A DNA stretch of 64,000 nt from an uncultured Clostridia bacterium (lineage in GTDB: Bacteria > Bacillota > Clostridia > TANB77 > CAG-508): NCBI GenBank assembly GCA_948560265.1, contig CAOXTD010000001.1, positions 62,001 through 126,000 on the forward strand. The letters are read 5' to 3'. Below the pieces are notes generated by a model. The model saw nothing but the letters and a program-made list of their open reading frames with translations, made no database searches and was not told the DNA's origin. Positions 11,348-19,464 of this stretch are shown one piece after another (positions within the stretch are counted from its first letter, which is position 1; the number at the start of each line of letters is the position of its first letter). The position numbers and the translations under genes are program-made.

Positions 11348-13165
11348 TTGAAGAATAGTATAAAAACATTAGCAATGTGGTTGATTATTGGAATTATTTT
11401 AATTGTATTAATTAGTTCTATTATTGAAAACACCGATAGTAAATTAGCGTATTCTGATTTAATAGCAAAGGTTGAAGCAGGAGAAGTAAAAGAAATAACA
11501 CTAGCTGCAAATGGCAAAAAAGCAGAAGTAAAATTGAAAAATGAAAATTTCACAAAGGAAGTTAATATTCCTAGTGTAGATAATTTAATGGAAACATTAA
11601 CAGATAATATGAAAGCGGGAAGTGTTACAGTAAATGAAAAATCAGAATCTATCTGGATGGTATTTTTAAGTTTACTAACACCATTTGGATTACTAATCAT
11701 ATTCTTTATTTTCTGGTTCCTATTAATGGGAGGAGCACAAGGAGGCAATGGTGGAAATGGCAAGACTATGTCGTTTGGCAAAAGCCGTGCTAGAATGATA
11801 AATCCAGCAGATAAGAATAGAATTACTTTTGATAATGTAGCTGGTGTAGATGAAGAAAAAGAAGAATTAGAAGAAATAGTAGAGTTTTTAAAGAATCCAA
11901 GAAAATTTACTGAGATGGGTGCAAGAATTCCGAAGGGAGTATTATTAGTAGGTCACCCAGGAACTGGTAAAACATTATTAGCAAAGGCAGTTGCAGGTGA
12001 AGCGGGAGTACCTTTCTTCTTTATCAGTGGTTCAGACTTTGTGGAGATGTTTGTTGGTGTTGGTGCATCACGTGTAAGAGATTTATTTGAAGAAGCTAAG
12101 AAAAAAGCTCCTTGTATTATATTTATTGACGAAATTGATGCTGTAGGACGCCAAAGAGGTGCAGGACTTGGTGGAGGACATGACGAAAGAGAGCAAACAT
12201 TAAACCAATTATTAGTAGAAATGGATGGTTTCTCAGCTAATGAAGGTGTTATCGTTTTAGCAGCAACTAACAGACCAGATGTATTAGATAAAGCATTACT
12301 TAGACCAGGTAGATTTGATAGACAAATTGTAGTATCAAATCCAGATGTAAAAGCGAGAGAACAAATCTTAGAAGTTCATAGTAGAAAGAAAAAATTAGCA
12401 GATGATGTAGACCTAAAAACAATCGCAAAAAACACTTCAGGTTTCTCAGGAGCAGACTTGGAAAATGTATTAAATGAAGCAGCACTACTTGCAGCAAGGA
12501 GGAATCTAGAACAGATTACCATGCAAGAAGTAGAAGATGCTATGGTAAAAGTAACAATGGGACCTGAAAAGAGAACAAGAGTAAGAAGTGAGAAAGAACA
12601 AAAATTGGTTGCTTTCCATGAAGCTGGTCATGCAGTAGTAAGCAGATTTTTACCAACACAAGACCCAGTTCATCAAATTTCTATTATTCCAAGAGGTATG
12701 GCTGGTGGATATACTATGTATCGTCCAACAGAGGATAAGAATTTTATGTCTAGAACCGAAATGGTAGAAAATATTGTTTCACTTCTTGGTGGTAGAGTAG
12801 CAGAGAAATTAGTATTAGATGATATTTCAACAGGTGCAAGTAATGATATCGAAAGAGCAACACAAATTGCTAGAAGTATGGTTACGAAATATGGTATGAG
12901 TGAAAGAGTAGGAACGATTACACTAGGTTCTAATCAAGAAGAAGTATTTTTAGGAAGAGACTTAGCACAAGGTAGAGAATACTCAGAGGAAACAGCAGGT
13001 ATTGTAGATGAAGAAGTAAAGAGTATTATCGATTTTGCTTATAGAAAAGCAGAAGAATTATTAAAGGCTCATATGGAGCAATTAACAAAAGTAGCTAATG
13101 TCTTATTAGAGAAAGAAAAGATTGACGGGGAAGAATTTGACGAGATTTTTGGAGAAGAACAATAA
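11348..13165 (+). CDS. ftsH: ATP-dependent zinc metalloprotease FtsH
   Basis: Membrane-anchored AAA+ protease that degrades misfolded and regulatory proteins. The TTG start follows GATAGGAGG. There are two transmembrane segments (about 8-27 and 100-122), then the AAA domain with Walker [12 protein letters not shown] and the second region of homology RPGRFDRQ, and a protease domain with the zinc motif HEAGH. Walker A reads GHPGTGKT instead of the almost universal GPPGTGKT, a Pro-to-His change outside the lysine-threonine core that probably leaves activity intact. The 605 residues are normal. A small TSCPD gene follows after 10 bases. Confidence 0.97.
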   Translation: MKNSIKTLAMWLIIGIILIVLISSIIENTDSKLAYSDLIAKVEAGEVKEITLAANGKKAEVKLKNENFTKEVNIPSVDNLMETLTDNMKAGSVTVNEKSESIWMVFLSLLTPFGLLIIFFIFWFLLMGGAQGGNGGNGKTMSFGKSRARMINPADKNRITFDNVAGVDEEKEELEEIVEFLKNPRKFTEMGARIPKGVLLVGHPGTGKTLLAKAVAGEAGVPFFFISGSDFVEMFVGVGASRVRDLFEEAKKKAPCIIFIDEIDAVGRQRGAGLGGGHDEREQTLNQLLVEMDGFSANEGVIVLAATNRPDVLDKALLRPGRFDRQIVVSNPDVKAREQILEVHSRKKKLADDVDLKTIAKNTSGFSGADLENVLNEAALLAARRNLEQITMQEVEDAMVKVTMGPEKRTRVRSEKEQKLVAFHEAGHAVVSRFLPTQDPVHQISIIPRGMAGGYTMYRPTEDKNFMSRTEMVENIVSLLGGRVAEKLVLDDISTGASNDIERATQIARSMVTKYGMSERVGTITLGSNQEEVFLGRDLAQGREYSEETAGIVDEEVKSIIDFAYRKAEELLKAHMEQLTKVANVLLEKEKIDGEEFDEIFGEEQ

Positions 13166-13175
13166 GGAGTAAGAA

Positions 13176-13427
13176 ATGGAATACAGATTTACACCACAAG
13201 GAGTATGTTCAACACAAATTATTGTAGAAGTAGAAGAAGGAATTATTAAAAAATTGACAGTAGAAAATGGATGTCATGGAAATTTACAAGGAATTTCTAA
13301 ATTAGTAGAAGGAATGAAAGTAGAAGATGTTATTAAGAAATTAGAAGGAATTGATTGCAGAGAAAGAGGAACTTCGTGCCCAGATCAGATTGCAAAAGCA
13401 TTGAAAAAATTAGTTACTATAATTTAA
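13176..13427 (+). CDS. TSCPD domain-containing small protein
   Basis: An 83-residue protein ending in a TSCPDQIAKAL motif, with other conserved cysteines at VCST, GCHGN and DCRERG. Free-standing TSCPD proteins of this length are widespread in anaerobic Firmicutes; the domain also occurs at the C-terminus of class II ribonucleotide reductases, where a metal or nucleotide role is suspected. The molecular function is unknown. It is cotranscribed with ftsH (10-base gap, AAGGAG ribosome binding site). Confidence 0.85.
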   Translation: MEYRFTPQGVCSTQIIVEVEEGIIKKLTVENGCHGNLQGISKLVEGMKVEDVIKKLEGIDCRERGTSCPDQIAKALKKLVTII

Positions 13428-13440
13428 GAAAACTAAATGA

Positions 13441-13476
13441 GGACATATATTAATTTTTAATATATGTCCTTTATTT
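13441..13476. terminator. Bidirectional terminator between convergent genes
   Basis: GGACATATATTA and TAATATATGTCC form a 12-bp stem with T-rich flanks, between the TSCPD gene (plus) and the penicillin-binding protein gene (minus). Confidence 0.85.
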
Positions 13477-13481
13477 TATAA

Positions 13482-15692
13482 CTAATTTCCCATTGTTACT
13501 TTGATAATGGTTCCTTCTTCCACAGATGTTCCTTGAATAGGGTCCTGACTGACTACAATGCCAGAGCCAGTAACACTTAAGTTCAAGTTACTTTTTTTCA
13601 ATTCTTCTTTTACCTGAGAAAGGTTTTTATTAATTAAGTTTGGTACTTTTTTAGAGACACGTGTATTTTCAGTTTCTGTATATAGTTTTACAATTGAGTC
13701 TTTTGTTAGTTGAGAACCTTTTACAGGGAATTGGTCTGTTACTAATTCATCAGATTTACCAGAAGTGCTACAAGTAAATCCAGCTTTTTCTAATATCTTC
13801 TTTGCCTCTGCAACAGTTTTATTTGTTACATTTGGTAAAGTAGTAGTATTACTAGTAGTGTTATTAGTAGTATCTACAGGAACTTGCATGTATGGTAATA
13901 TCTCCTTAAGCATTTGTTGAGACGCAATAGCTGCAATAGGTGTTCCTACTGAATTAGCATTTCCTTTTGTAGGATTATATAAAGTAACAAGCATTACTAT
14001 TTCTGGATTTTCTAATGGAGAAACAGATACGAAGGAAAAAGTAAGTCCTTCATCTGGATTTCCTGGGTCAGGTTCTGAGGTACCAGTTTTACCGCCAATA
14101 GAGTATCCCTTAATTTGTGCATATCTACCAGTGCCGTTTGTTACAACTGTTTCCATCATTGATAGTACTTCTTCAGCAGTTTCTTTGGAAATAACTTGTC
14201 TTACTTGAACTGGAGAAATAGTAGTAACTGCTCCATTATCTGTATTTTTCATTTCACTTACAATTCTGGGCTTCATAAGCATGCCATTATTTGCTATGCT
14301 AGATACTGCTGTAATCATTTGTAATGGTGTAATTTTAAATCTCTGACCAAATGACATAGTAGCAAGCTCAATAGGACCCACATTATCTACATTCCAGAAA
14401 ATAGGGGAACCATTTTCTTCAGCAGTTTCTATTCCTGTTTTTTGGAAGAATCCAAAAGCATCATAGTATTTATAGAATGTATTAGCTCCTACCTTTTGCC
14501 CTAATTGGATAAAAGAGGGGTTACAAGAATGTGCTAAAGCATCTCTTAAACTTTGATATCCATGTTTTGTACGGTGGGCACAGTTTATATTAATTCCAGC
14601 TACTGTTTGGTATCCTTTACAATAGTATACTTTAGATTTATCAGTACTTGCTTTGTCCTCTTCTAATGCAACAGCGGCAGATATAATTTTAAATACAGAA
14701 CCAGGTTCATAAGTATCTGAAACAGCACGATTACGATAGATGGAATATAATGTTTTTGTTTGGTCCTCAGAAGACATTTTTTTCCATTCTTTTTCTTTCA
14801 GATAACTTGGCATTTCAAAAGGAGTGTTTAGGTTATAGTCAGGGTAGGTAGCCATTGCTAAAATATCACCAGTTTTAGGGTTCATAGCAATTACATTACC
14901 ACCACGTTCACAACCGTTTTCAATACAGGCTTTTTTTAAGTATTTTTCTACAATAGCTTGAATATTAGCATCAATTGTTAAAGTAAGGTCATATCCGTTT
15001 TCAGCAGGAATATAAGTTTGATTTTCATCTGGTATAAAGTCTTGGAAAGCATCTTGGGAAGTAACTACTTTACCAGGAGTACCAGTTAAAATATTATCCC
15101 AATAAAGTTCTAATCCATATAAACCTTGATTATCATTTCCGCAAAAACCAATCAAAGAAGAAGCTAAATTTTCATAAGGATATGATCTTTTGGTATCTTC
15201 TTCAATATTAATTCCACTAGAACATTTTTCTTCTTTCATCCAAGCTTTTAAGGTATCTACTTTATCTTTCTCCACTTTTCTTACAATGGTTTCATAAGAG
15301 TTTTCACTAGATACTTTTTTAAAAGTTGCCTCATAATCTATTTCAAAAATATCTGAAAAAGCTTTTGCAACTTTTTCTTTTAAAGCCTTAGTAGCACCTT
15401 CATCTAATTTGCCACCATTTAAGACAACAATACTTTTGGGATTAATTGTGATAGTATCTACTGGTGCGCTAACAGCAAGTGTTTTTCCATTAGTGTCGTA
15501 AATGGTACCTCTGTGTGGATTAACTAACCTACTAGTAATAAGTTGATTATACATTTGCTCCTTTAAATCAGCGCCTTGTACAAATTGAAGAAAACCAAGA
15601 CGAATGATTAACAAAATTAATAAAGCAAAGAATACTAGCATAATTACTGTTAATTTTTTAGAAGTAGTATATAATTTTTTTACTCTGCTCAT
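13482..15692 (-). CDS. Class B penicillin-binding protein with two PASTA domains (SpoVD/FtsI-like)
   Basis: A 736-residue transpeptidase that cross-links peptidoglycan. One N-terminal transmembrane segment is followed by a dimerisation domain, then the transpeptidase domain with SVFK (active-site Ser), SCN and KTGTS motifs, then two PASTA repeats (from about LPNVTNKTV and VPNLINKNL) to the C-terminus. PASTA-tailed class B enzymes include the sporulation enzyme SpoVD and division PBP2x; the sequence alone does not separate them. It lies away from the mraZ-rsmH-ftsL cluster at 61 kb, so that cluster is split in this genome. The HD-GYP gene lies 48 bases upstream on the same strand. Confidence 0.92.
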   Translation of the reverse strand: MSRVKKLYTTSKKLTVIMLVFFALLILLIIRLGFLQFVQGADLKEQMYNQLITSRLVNPHRGTIYDTNGKTLAVSAPVDTITINPKSIVVLNGGKLDEGATKALKEKVAKAFSDIFEIDYEATFKKVSSENSYETIVRKVEKDKVDTLKAWMKEEKCSSGINIEEDTKRSYPYENLASSLIGFCGNDNQGLYGLELYWDNILTGTPGKVVTSQDAFQDFIPDENQTYIPAENGYDLTLTIDANIQAIVEKYLKKACIENGCERGGNVIAMNPKTGDILAMATYPDYNLNTPFEMPSYLKEKEWKKMSSEDQTKTLYSIYRNRAVSDTYEPGSVFKIISAAVALEEDKASTDKSKVYYCKGYQTVAGININCAHRTKHGYQSLRDALAHSCNPSFIQLGQKVGANTFYKYYDAFGFFQKTGIETAEENGSPIFWNVDNVGPIELATMSFGQRFKITPLQMITAVSSIANNGMLMKPRIVSEMKNTDNGAVTTISPVQVRQVISKETAEEVLSMMETVVTNGTGRYAQIKGYSIGGKTGTSEPDPGNPDEGLTFSFVSVSPLENPEIVMLVTLYNPTKGNANSVGTPIAAIASQQMLKEILPYMQVPVDTTNNTTSNTTTLPNVTNKTVAEAKKILEKAGFTCSTSGKSDELVTDQFPVKGSQLTKDSIVKLYTETENTRVSKKVPNLINKNLSQVKEELKKSNLNLSVTGSGIVVSQDPIQGTSVEEGTIIKVTMGN

Positions 15693-15740
15693 TGTACCTC
15701 CTTACATCATAAGCAAAGTTGCTTATGGTAAATCTTTTGT

Positions 15741-16680
15741 TTAAACTCTCAATTTTTTGATAATTTTAATTTCATCATATAATTGCTTAATGACATTTTG
15801 CCTAATTACTAAGGCATTTTTATATTCTTCTAAAATTTGTGTATAGTTTTCGATTGTTTCTCCATCTTGCAATAACAAATGGATACCTTCTAGATAATAT
15901 TCTTTTGTGTTTTCCTTATTAGAAGCCTCTGCTTTTTTTTGATAACTTTGCATTAATTCTAAACGTTTGACTTGTTGTTTTAAATATTCTACATAGTCCA
16001 TAACGCCACTAATTTCATATAGGGTGTCATCAATAACAACTTTAAAAAGTTTTTTCAAAATTAGTCCATTAATTTTGCCATCTTTTTCTTTTGATGCTAA
16101 TTGATCCAAAGCCACGAATTTAGGATCTGGCTGGGCATCTTTGATTAATTCTTTTAATGTTTCAGAGATATTGACGTGTGTTTTATATTGTCTCTTTGTA
16201 ATTAAAGCATCATATTCATCTGCAACGCGCACAATTTGAGCTTCATAAGGAATATCTTTTTTCTTAATCCCGCTTGGATATCCGAGAACCATCTAATGCT
16301 TCGTGATGATCTAAAGCAGCTAGAGCATAAGGACGCAATTTTGGTTCTTGCATGCATATTTTATAACCTAAAGTAGTATGGGTTTTCATAATTTCATACT
16401 CCTCTTCAGTTAATTTATCAGGTTTATTTAAAATTTTAGTAGGAATTTGCATTTTTCCAACATCATGCAAATAGCCACAAATAGTACAGTGTATAGTAAA
16501 AGATTTTTTGCAATGTAAATATTCGCAAATTCTACAACATAGATTTGCTACATTTTCACTATGCTTTCTAGTAAAAAGATCAAGTCTTTCTAAAATGTCA
16601 AGTTGATAGCGGACAGTTTGCTCTAAATTGTAGGTTTTTAAATCTATAGGACTATAAAAGTCAATTTTTTCATTTTTCAT
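15741..16680 (-). CDS. HD-GYP domain protein, with a +1 frameshift at an in-frame CGG
   Basis: The HD-GYP family includes c-di-GMP phosphodiesterases. The protein starts at 16680 and has the HD motif GYLHDVGKMQIP and then HHEALDGS, after which the zero frame reads CGG and ends at RISKRD-stop. Skipping one base (position 16284 on the plus strand) gives GYPSGIKKKDIPYEAQIV, completing the diagnostic DGSGYPxG motif, and the frame runs to 15741 for 312 residues. The break therefore falls exactly on the Gly of GYP. The C-terminal third is a coiled-coil-rich extension. The TCTCGG context matches the dnaB, flavoprotein and fic sites. Confidence 0.9.
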
Positions 16681-16808
16681 ATTTTCACCTTATCTTCTTT
16701 TGTTATTTCTTAATGTAATCATACTATAAAAGAGAAAAATTGGCAAGTGGAAAATAAGGCGGTTCTAATTTTGAAAGAAATTTGAAATCAAAGTGCTCAA
16801 TTTTTTAC

Positions 16809-16837
16809 TTGCAACATGAAATAAATTGATATATAAT
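16809..16837 (+). promoter_or_regulatory. Sigma-A promoter for the XRE regulator
   Basis: TTGCAA at 16809 and TATAAT at 16832 with a 17-base spacer, giving a leader of about 110 bases before the XRE start. Confidence 0.7.
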
Positions 16838-16951
16838 ACCCATATACTTCCTTTTATTTGAAGTGTCATTTTGATATCATATTTCCATTAAAGACAAGAG
16901 CGAATGGCAATAGAAGCAATTTTTGAACGTTGAAAGAGGGAATATTATAAA

Positions 16952-17287
16952 ATGAGAAAGCAAAAGGAAATTATGATAGGCGATAAGCTAAAAGCACTTA
17001 GGAAAAGCTATGGATATACACAAGAAAAACTATCGGAATCAATTGAATGTTCAACAAGATATATTGGCAATATTGAGCAAAACAAGTCAAAACCATCTTA
17101 TGAAATATTAGTGAAAATTTGTAACTTATTTCATGTGGGGACAGATACGATATTTAGTGAATACTTAGAAAAAGCAAGTAAAAAGAATCAGGATTTGGGA
17201 CTTGCGGGTTTTGAAAAATTGAAACCAGAAAATCAAGAAATGATTTTACATTTAATTGAATATTTTAATAGGAACAATGAAGAGTAA
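16952..17287 (+). CDS. XRE-family helix-turn-helix regulator
   Basis: A 111-residue DNA-binding protein. The helix-turn-helix spans about residues 9-66 (IGDKLKALRKSYGYTQEKLS, then RYIGNIEQNKSKPS), followed by a short C-terminal helix. The size fits simple Cro/CI-type repressors. A similar 25-base sequence, GTG(T/C)CATTTTG...ATCATATTT, flanks the gene on both sides (16863 and 17326) and could be an operator. The target genes are unknown; no phage genes are nearby. Confidence 0.88.
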   Translation: MRKQKEIMIGDKLKALRKSYGYTQEKLSESIECSTRYIGNIEQNKSKPSYEILVKICNLFHVGTDTIFSEYLEKASKKNQDLGLAGFEKLKPENQEMILHLIEYFNRNNEE

Positions 17288-17492
17288 TTTAAATGAACTA
17301 AAAAAGGAAGAAATAGAAAGGTAGGGTGCCATTTTGTGACATCATATTTTTCTATTTTTGTCTATTCTAGGAAGAAAGATATCCAAAGGTTCTTTTAGTA
17401 AATAAAAGGAAGTCTAGCATAAAAAGCAGAAAAGGGGGAACAGTAGTAATAAGGAGAGGAGGAAGCCTTTCTAGTAAAAGGCAAGTACAAAT

Positions 17493-17633
17493 ATGAAAGA
17501 TAGGAAAAAGGAAATCAATGAACTACTAAAAAAACTAGACGAAATGCTAAAAGAAAATAAGCCAAAAGAAGAGACAGAGAGTGTGATTAACGAACTAGAA
17601 AAACTATTAAAAGAATATCTAGAAGAAGAATAA
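17493..17633 (+). CDS. Small charged coiled-coil protein
   Basis: A 46-residue frame from ATG 17493, almost entirely Lys, Glu and Leu with a heptad-like pattern (KKEINELLKKLDEMLKENK, then ELEKLLKEYLEEE). A strong AAGGAGAGGAGG lies about 30 bases upstream, further than ideal, with a weaker AAAGG closer. It follows the XRE gene by 205 bases and may be cotranscribed. I do not recognise a family. Confidence 0.5.
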   Translation: MKDRKKEINELLKKLDEMLKENKPKEETESVINELEKLLKEYLEEE

Positions 17634-17639
17634 AATGAC

Positions 17640-17668
17640 TTGAAAATAGTAAATAAATTAAATATAAT
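17640..17668 (+). promoter_or_regulatory. Sigma-A promoter for the amidohydrolase gene
   Basis: TTGAAA at 17640 and TATAAT at 17663 with a 17-base spacer, 38 bases before ATG 17706. Confidence 0.75.
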
Positions 17669-17705
17669 GGGAGCATAATAAGAACTAAAAAATGGAGTGA
17701 AGAAA

Positions 17706-18998
17706 ATGCAAGATTTATTAATCAAAGGTGGAAGAGTATTACTATTTGAAGATAATGATGTAGTGATAGAAGAAAAGGATATACTAATAAAAGATGGTAA
17801 GATTGTTCAAATAAAAGAGAAAATAGAAGAAGATAATATAAAAGTAATAGAGGCAGTAAATAATATTGTTATGCCAGGTCTTATTAATACACACGCTCAT
17901 ATTCCAATGAGCATTTTTAGAGAAACAACAGAAGGTTGTAAATTATACGAATGGTTGAATGAAAAGATTTGGCCAAGGGAAGAAAAACTGACGAAGGAAG
18001 ATGTTTATTGGGCAAGTATGTTGTCCTATTATGAAATGATTTCAACTGGGACAACAACTATTAATGATCAATATTTTATGTCAGAGGAAATTAGAAAAGC
18101 AGCTGAAGATTGCAAGATAAGAGCAGTTATCACTAGAACAATTATGGATACAGATGGCAGTTTTGAACAGAGGATACAAGAGTTTAAAGATTTTTATGAG
18201 TCTAGAGACAAAACGAATAACTTAATTACCTATTCTGTTGCACCACATAGCTTATACACTTGCTCAGATGAATGCTTACAAGCTGCGGCAGATTTAGCAA
18301 AAGAATATCATTTGCCAATTCATGTACATTTTTTAGAGAGCATTGATGAAATTCAAGATATTCAAAAACAACATGGAAAGAAAGGGGTAGAAGTATTAAA
18401 GCAATACTTTAATGGCATTCATACCATTTTAGCACATGGTGTGCATTTAGATGATGAAGATATTAAGATATTAAAAACTATGGACTGTGGAATTGCCCAT
18501 AATCCAATTTCAAATTTAAGATTAGGTTGCACAATTGCTGATACTACCAAATATTTGCAAGAGGGAATTAATGTAGCTATAGGAACAGATGGACAAGGTT
18601 CGGGAAGTAATTTGGATATGTTTGAAGCCATGAGAGTAGCTTGCTTAATTCAAGGTGGTATTCACGAAAATGAAGAGAGAATTACTGCTAAAGATGTACT
18701 CCATATGGCAACTATCAATGGAGCCAAATTATTAGGATTAGAGGACAAAGTAGGTAGCATAGAAGTAGGAAAAGATGCAGATTTAATTTTAGTAAATGTA
18801 GAAGAAAATTTGGATAATATTACTATGTTGCCAAATCTTAATGAAATAGCCAACTTAGTGTACAATACCAGTGGTAGAAATGTACAGACAATGATTGTAA
18901 AAGGTGAGGTACTAATGGAAAATAGGCAGATGAAAATCGGAAATGTGCAAGAAGTAATAGATCATTGCAATGAAATTGTGAAGAGAATTGCACAATAA
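17706..18998 (+). CDS. Amidohydrolase of the SAH/MTA deaminase family
   Basis: A metal-dependent deaminase-like TIM-barrel enzyme of 430 residues. Metal and substrate motifs are in order: NTHAHIPMS (HxH), HVHFLES, LAHGVHLDD, HNPISNLRLG and IGTDGQGSGSNLD. This matches the family that includes 5'-methylthioadenosine/S-adenosylhomocysteine deaminase and 5'-deoxyadenosine deaminase; the exact purine nucleoside cannot be told by eye. The start is ATG 17706, eight bases after GGAG; an in-frame GTG at 17697 overlaps the ribosome binding site. It has its own promoter and is probably monocistronic. Confidence 0.9.
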   Translation: MQDLLIKGGRVLLFEDNDVVIEEKDILIKDGKIVQIKEKIEEDNIKVIEAVNNIVMPGLINTHAHIPMSIFRETTEGCKLYEWLNEKIWPREEKLTKEDVYWASMLSYYEMISTGTTTINDQYFMSEEIRKAAEDCKIRAVITRTIMDTDGSFEQRIQEFKDFYESRDKTNNLITYSVAPHSLYTCSDECLQAAADLAKEYHLPIHVHFLESIDEIQDIQKQHGKKGVEVLKQYFNGIHTILAHGVHLDDEDIKILKTMDCGIAHNPISNLRLGCTIADTTKYLQEGINVAIGTDGQGSGSNLDMFEAMRVACLIQGGIHENEERITAKDVLHMATINGAKLLGLEDKVGSIEVGKDADLILVNVEENLDNITMLPNLNEIANLVYNTSGRNVQTMIVKGEVLMENRQMKIGNVQEVIDHCNEIVKRIAQ

Positions 18999-19008
18999 AA
19001 TTTAACTA

Positions 19009-19037
19009 TTGACAAAAAGCAAATTAATAAGTATAAT
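19009..19037 (+). promoter_or_regulatory. Sigma-A promoter of the putative antitoxin RNA
   Basis: Perfect TTGACA at 19009 and TATAAT at 19032 with a 17-base spacer. No protein-coding frame follows; transcription would start near 19044 and meet the terminator at 19090-19127. Confidence 0.85.
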
Positions 19038-19043
19038 AAATAT

Positions 19044-19127
19044 AGAAATAGGAAGCCACAAAAGTGGTCGCCTGTTAAAATGGTATTAATACACACTCTA
19101 ACCGGGAAGCAGAGTGTGTATTTGTTT
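19044..19127 (+). ncRNA. Putative antisense RNA of a type I toxin-antitoxin pair
   Basis: A short RNA of about 85 bases predicted between a perfect promoter and a terminator. It has a 5' hairpin (CCAC-AAAA-GTGG, 19057-19067) and ends in the shared terminator stem ACACACTCT/AGAGTGTGT. ACACACTCT is directly repeated at 19264-19272, inside the 5' leader of the opposing toxin transcript, so the two RNAs can pair at both the leader and the terminator. This matches the convergent layout of Fst/par-type systems; transcription is inferred. Confidence 0.6.
19090..19127. terminator. Bidirectional terminator shared by the convergent RNAs
   Basis: ATACACACTCT and AGAGTGTGTAT form an 11-bp stem around ACCGGGAAGC-like loop bases, followed by TTGTTTTT on the plus strand. 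On the minus strand it lies just after the toxin stop codon. Confidence 0.75.
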
Positions 19128-19238
19128 TTATTTGCTTAATATATGTACAAGTACAATAATTAAGGCAATTGTAATGATAGTTACTGACACAAGGCCAGCA
19201 AAAAGTAAAATAACTAATTGTAATAAAATATCTACCAT
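19128..19238 (-). CDS. Small hydrophobic peptide, putative type I toxin
   Basis: A 36-residue single membrane-spanning peptide, MVDILLQLVILLFAGLVSV and onward, ending VHILSK. ATG 19238 lies eight bases after GGAGG; an ATG two codons upstream is too close. The Shine-Dalgarno is in a perfect hairpin, CCTCC-TAAAA-GGAGG, in the leader, a usual feature of type I toxin mRNAs. Its own perfect promoter is at 19295-19323, and an antisense transcript converges on it from the other side. Size, topology and layout resemble the Fst/Ldr group, but sequence similarity is only loose (the FAGLV segment). Toxicity is inferred. Confidence 0.65.
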   Translation of the reverse strand: MVDILLQLVILLFAGLVSVTIITIALIIVLVHILSK

Positions 19239-19294
19239 ACACATCACCTCCTTTTAGGAGGCGACACACTCTTGCATTTCCTATTCCATATAAT

Positions 19295-19323
19295 ATTATA
19301 CAAATAAGTAAAAAGTAAGTCAA
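19295..19323 (-). promoter_or_regulatory. Sigma-A promoter of the putative toxin mRNA
   Basis: On the minus strand TTGACT (19323-19318) and TATAAT (19300-19295) are separated by 17 bases, giving a leader of about 50 bases with a hairpin over the ribosome binding site. Confidence 0.8.
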
Positions 19324-19374
19324 TAATCAAACTAAAGATAAAACAAATTTTTTGTCTATAAGAAATAAAATCAC

Positions 19375-19403
19375 TTGCAAAATTCATACAAATCCAGTAT
19401 AAT
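19375..19403 (+). promoter_or_regulatory. Sigma-A promoter for smc
   Basis: TTGCAA at 19375 and TATAAT at 19398 with a 17-base spacer. In the leader, GGAACTTTTCTC (19417-19428) can pair with GAGAAATTCC, whose 5' side includes AAGGAG, so an early Shine-Dalgarno would be masked. Confidence 0.75.
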
Positions 19404-19464
19404 AAAGTCGAAATATGGAACTTTTCTCTGTTTAAGGAGAAATTCCTACTATATAGAAAAATAG

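Noticed and set aside
15705..15730. CATAAGCAA/TTGCTTATG hairpin between the HD-GYP and penicillin-binding protein genes
   Set aside because: No T run on either side, so it is not called as a terminator; the two genes may still be cotranscribed.
19075..19323. 82-codon minus-strand frame across the toxin-antitoxin locus
   Set aside because: It runs through both promoters and the terminator; the 36-codon frame with GGAGG at correct spacing, in another frame, is much better supported.
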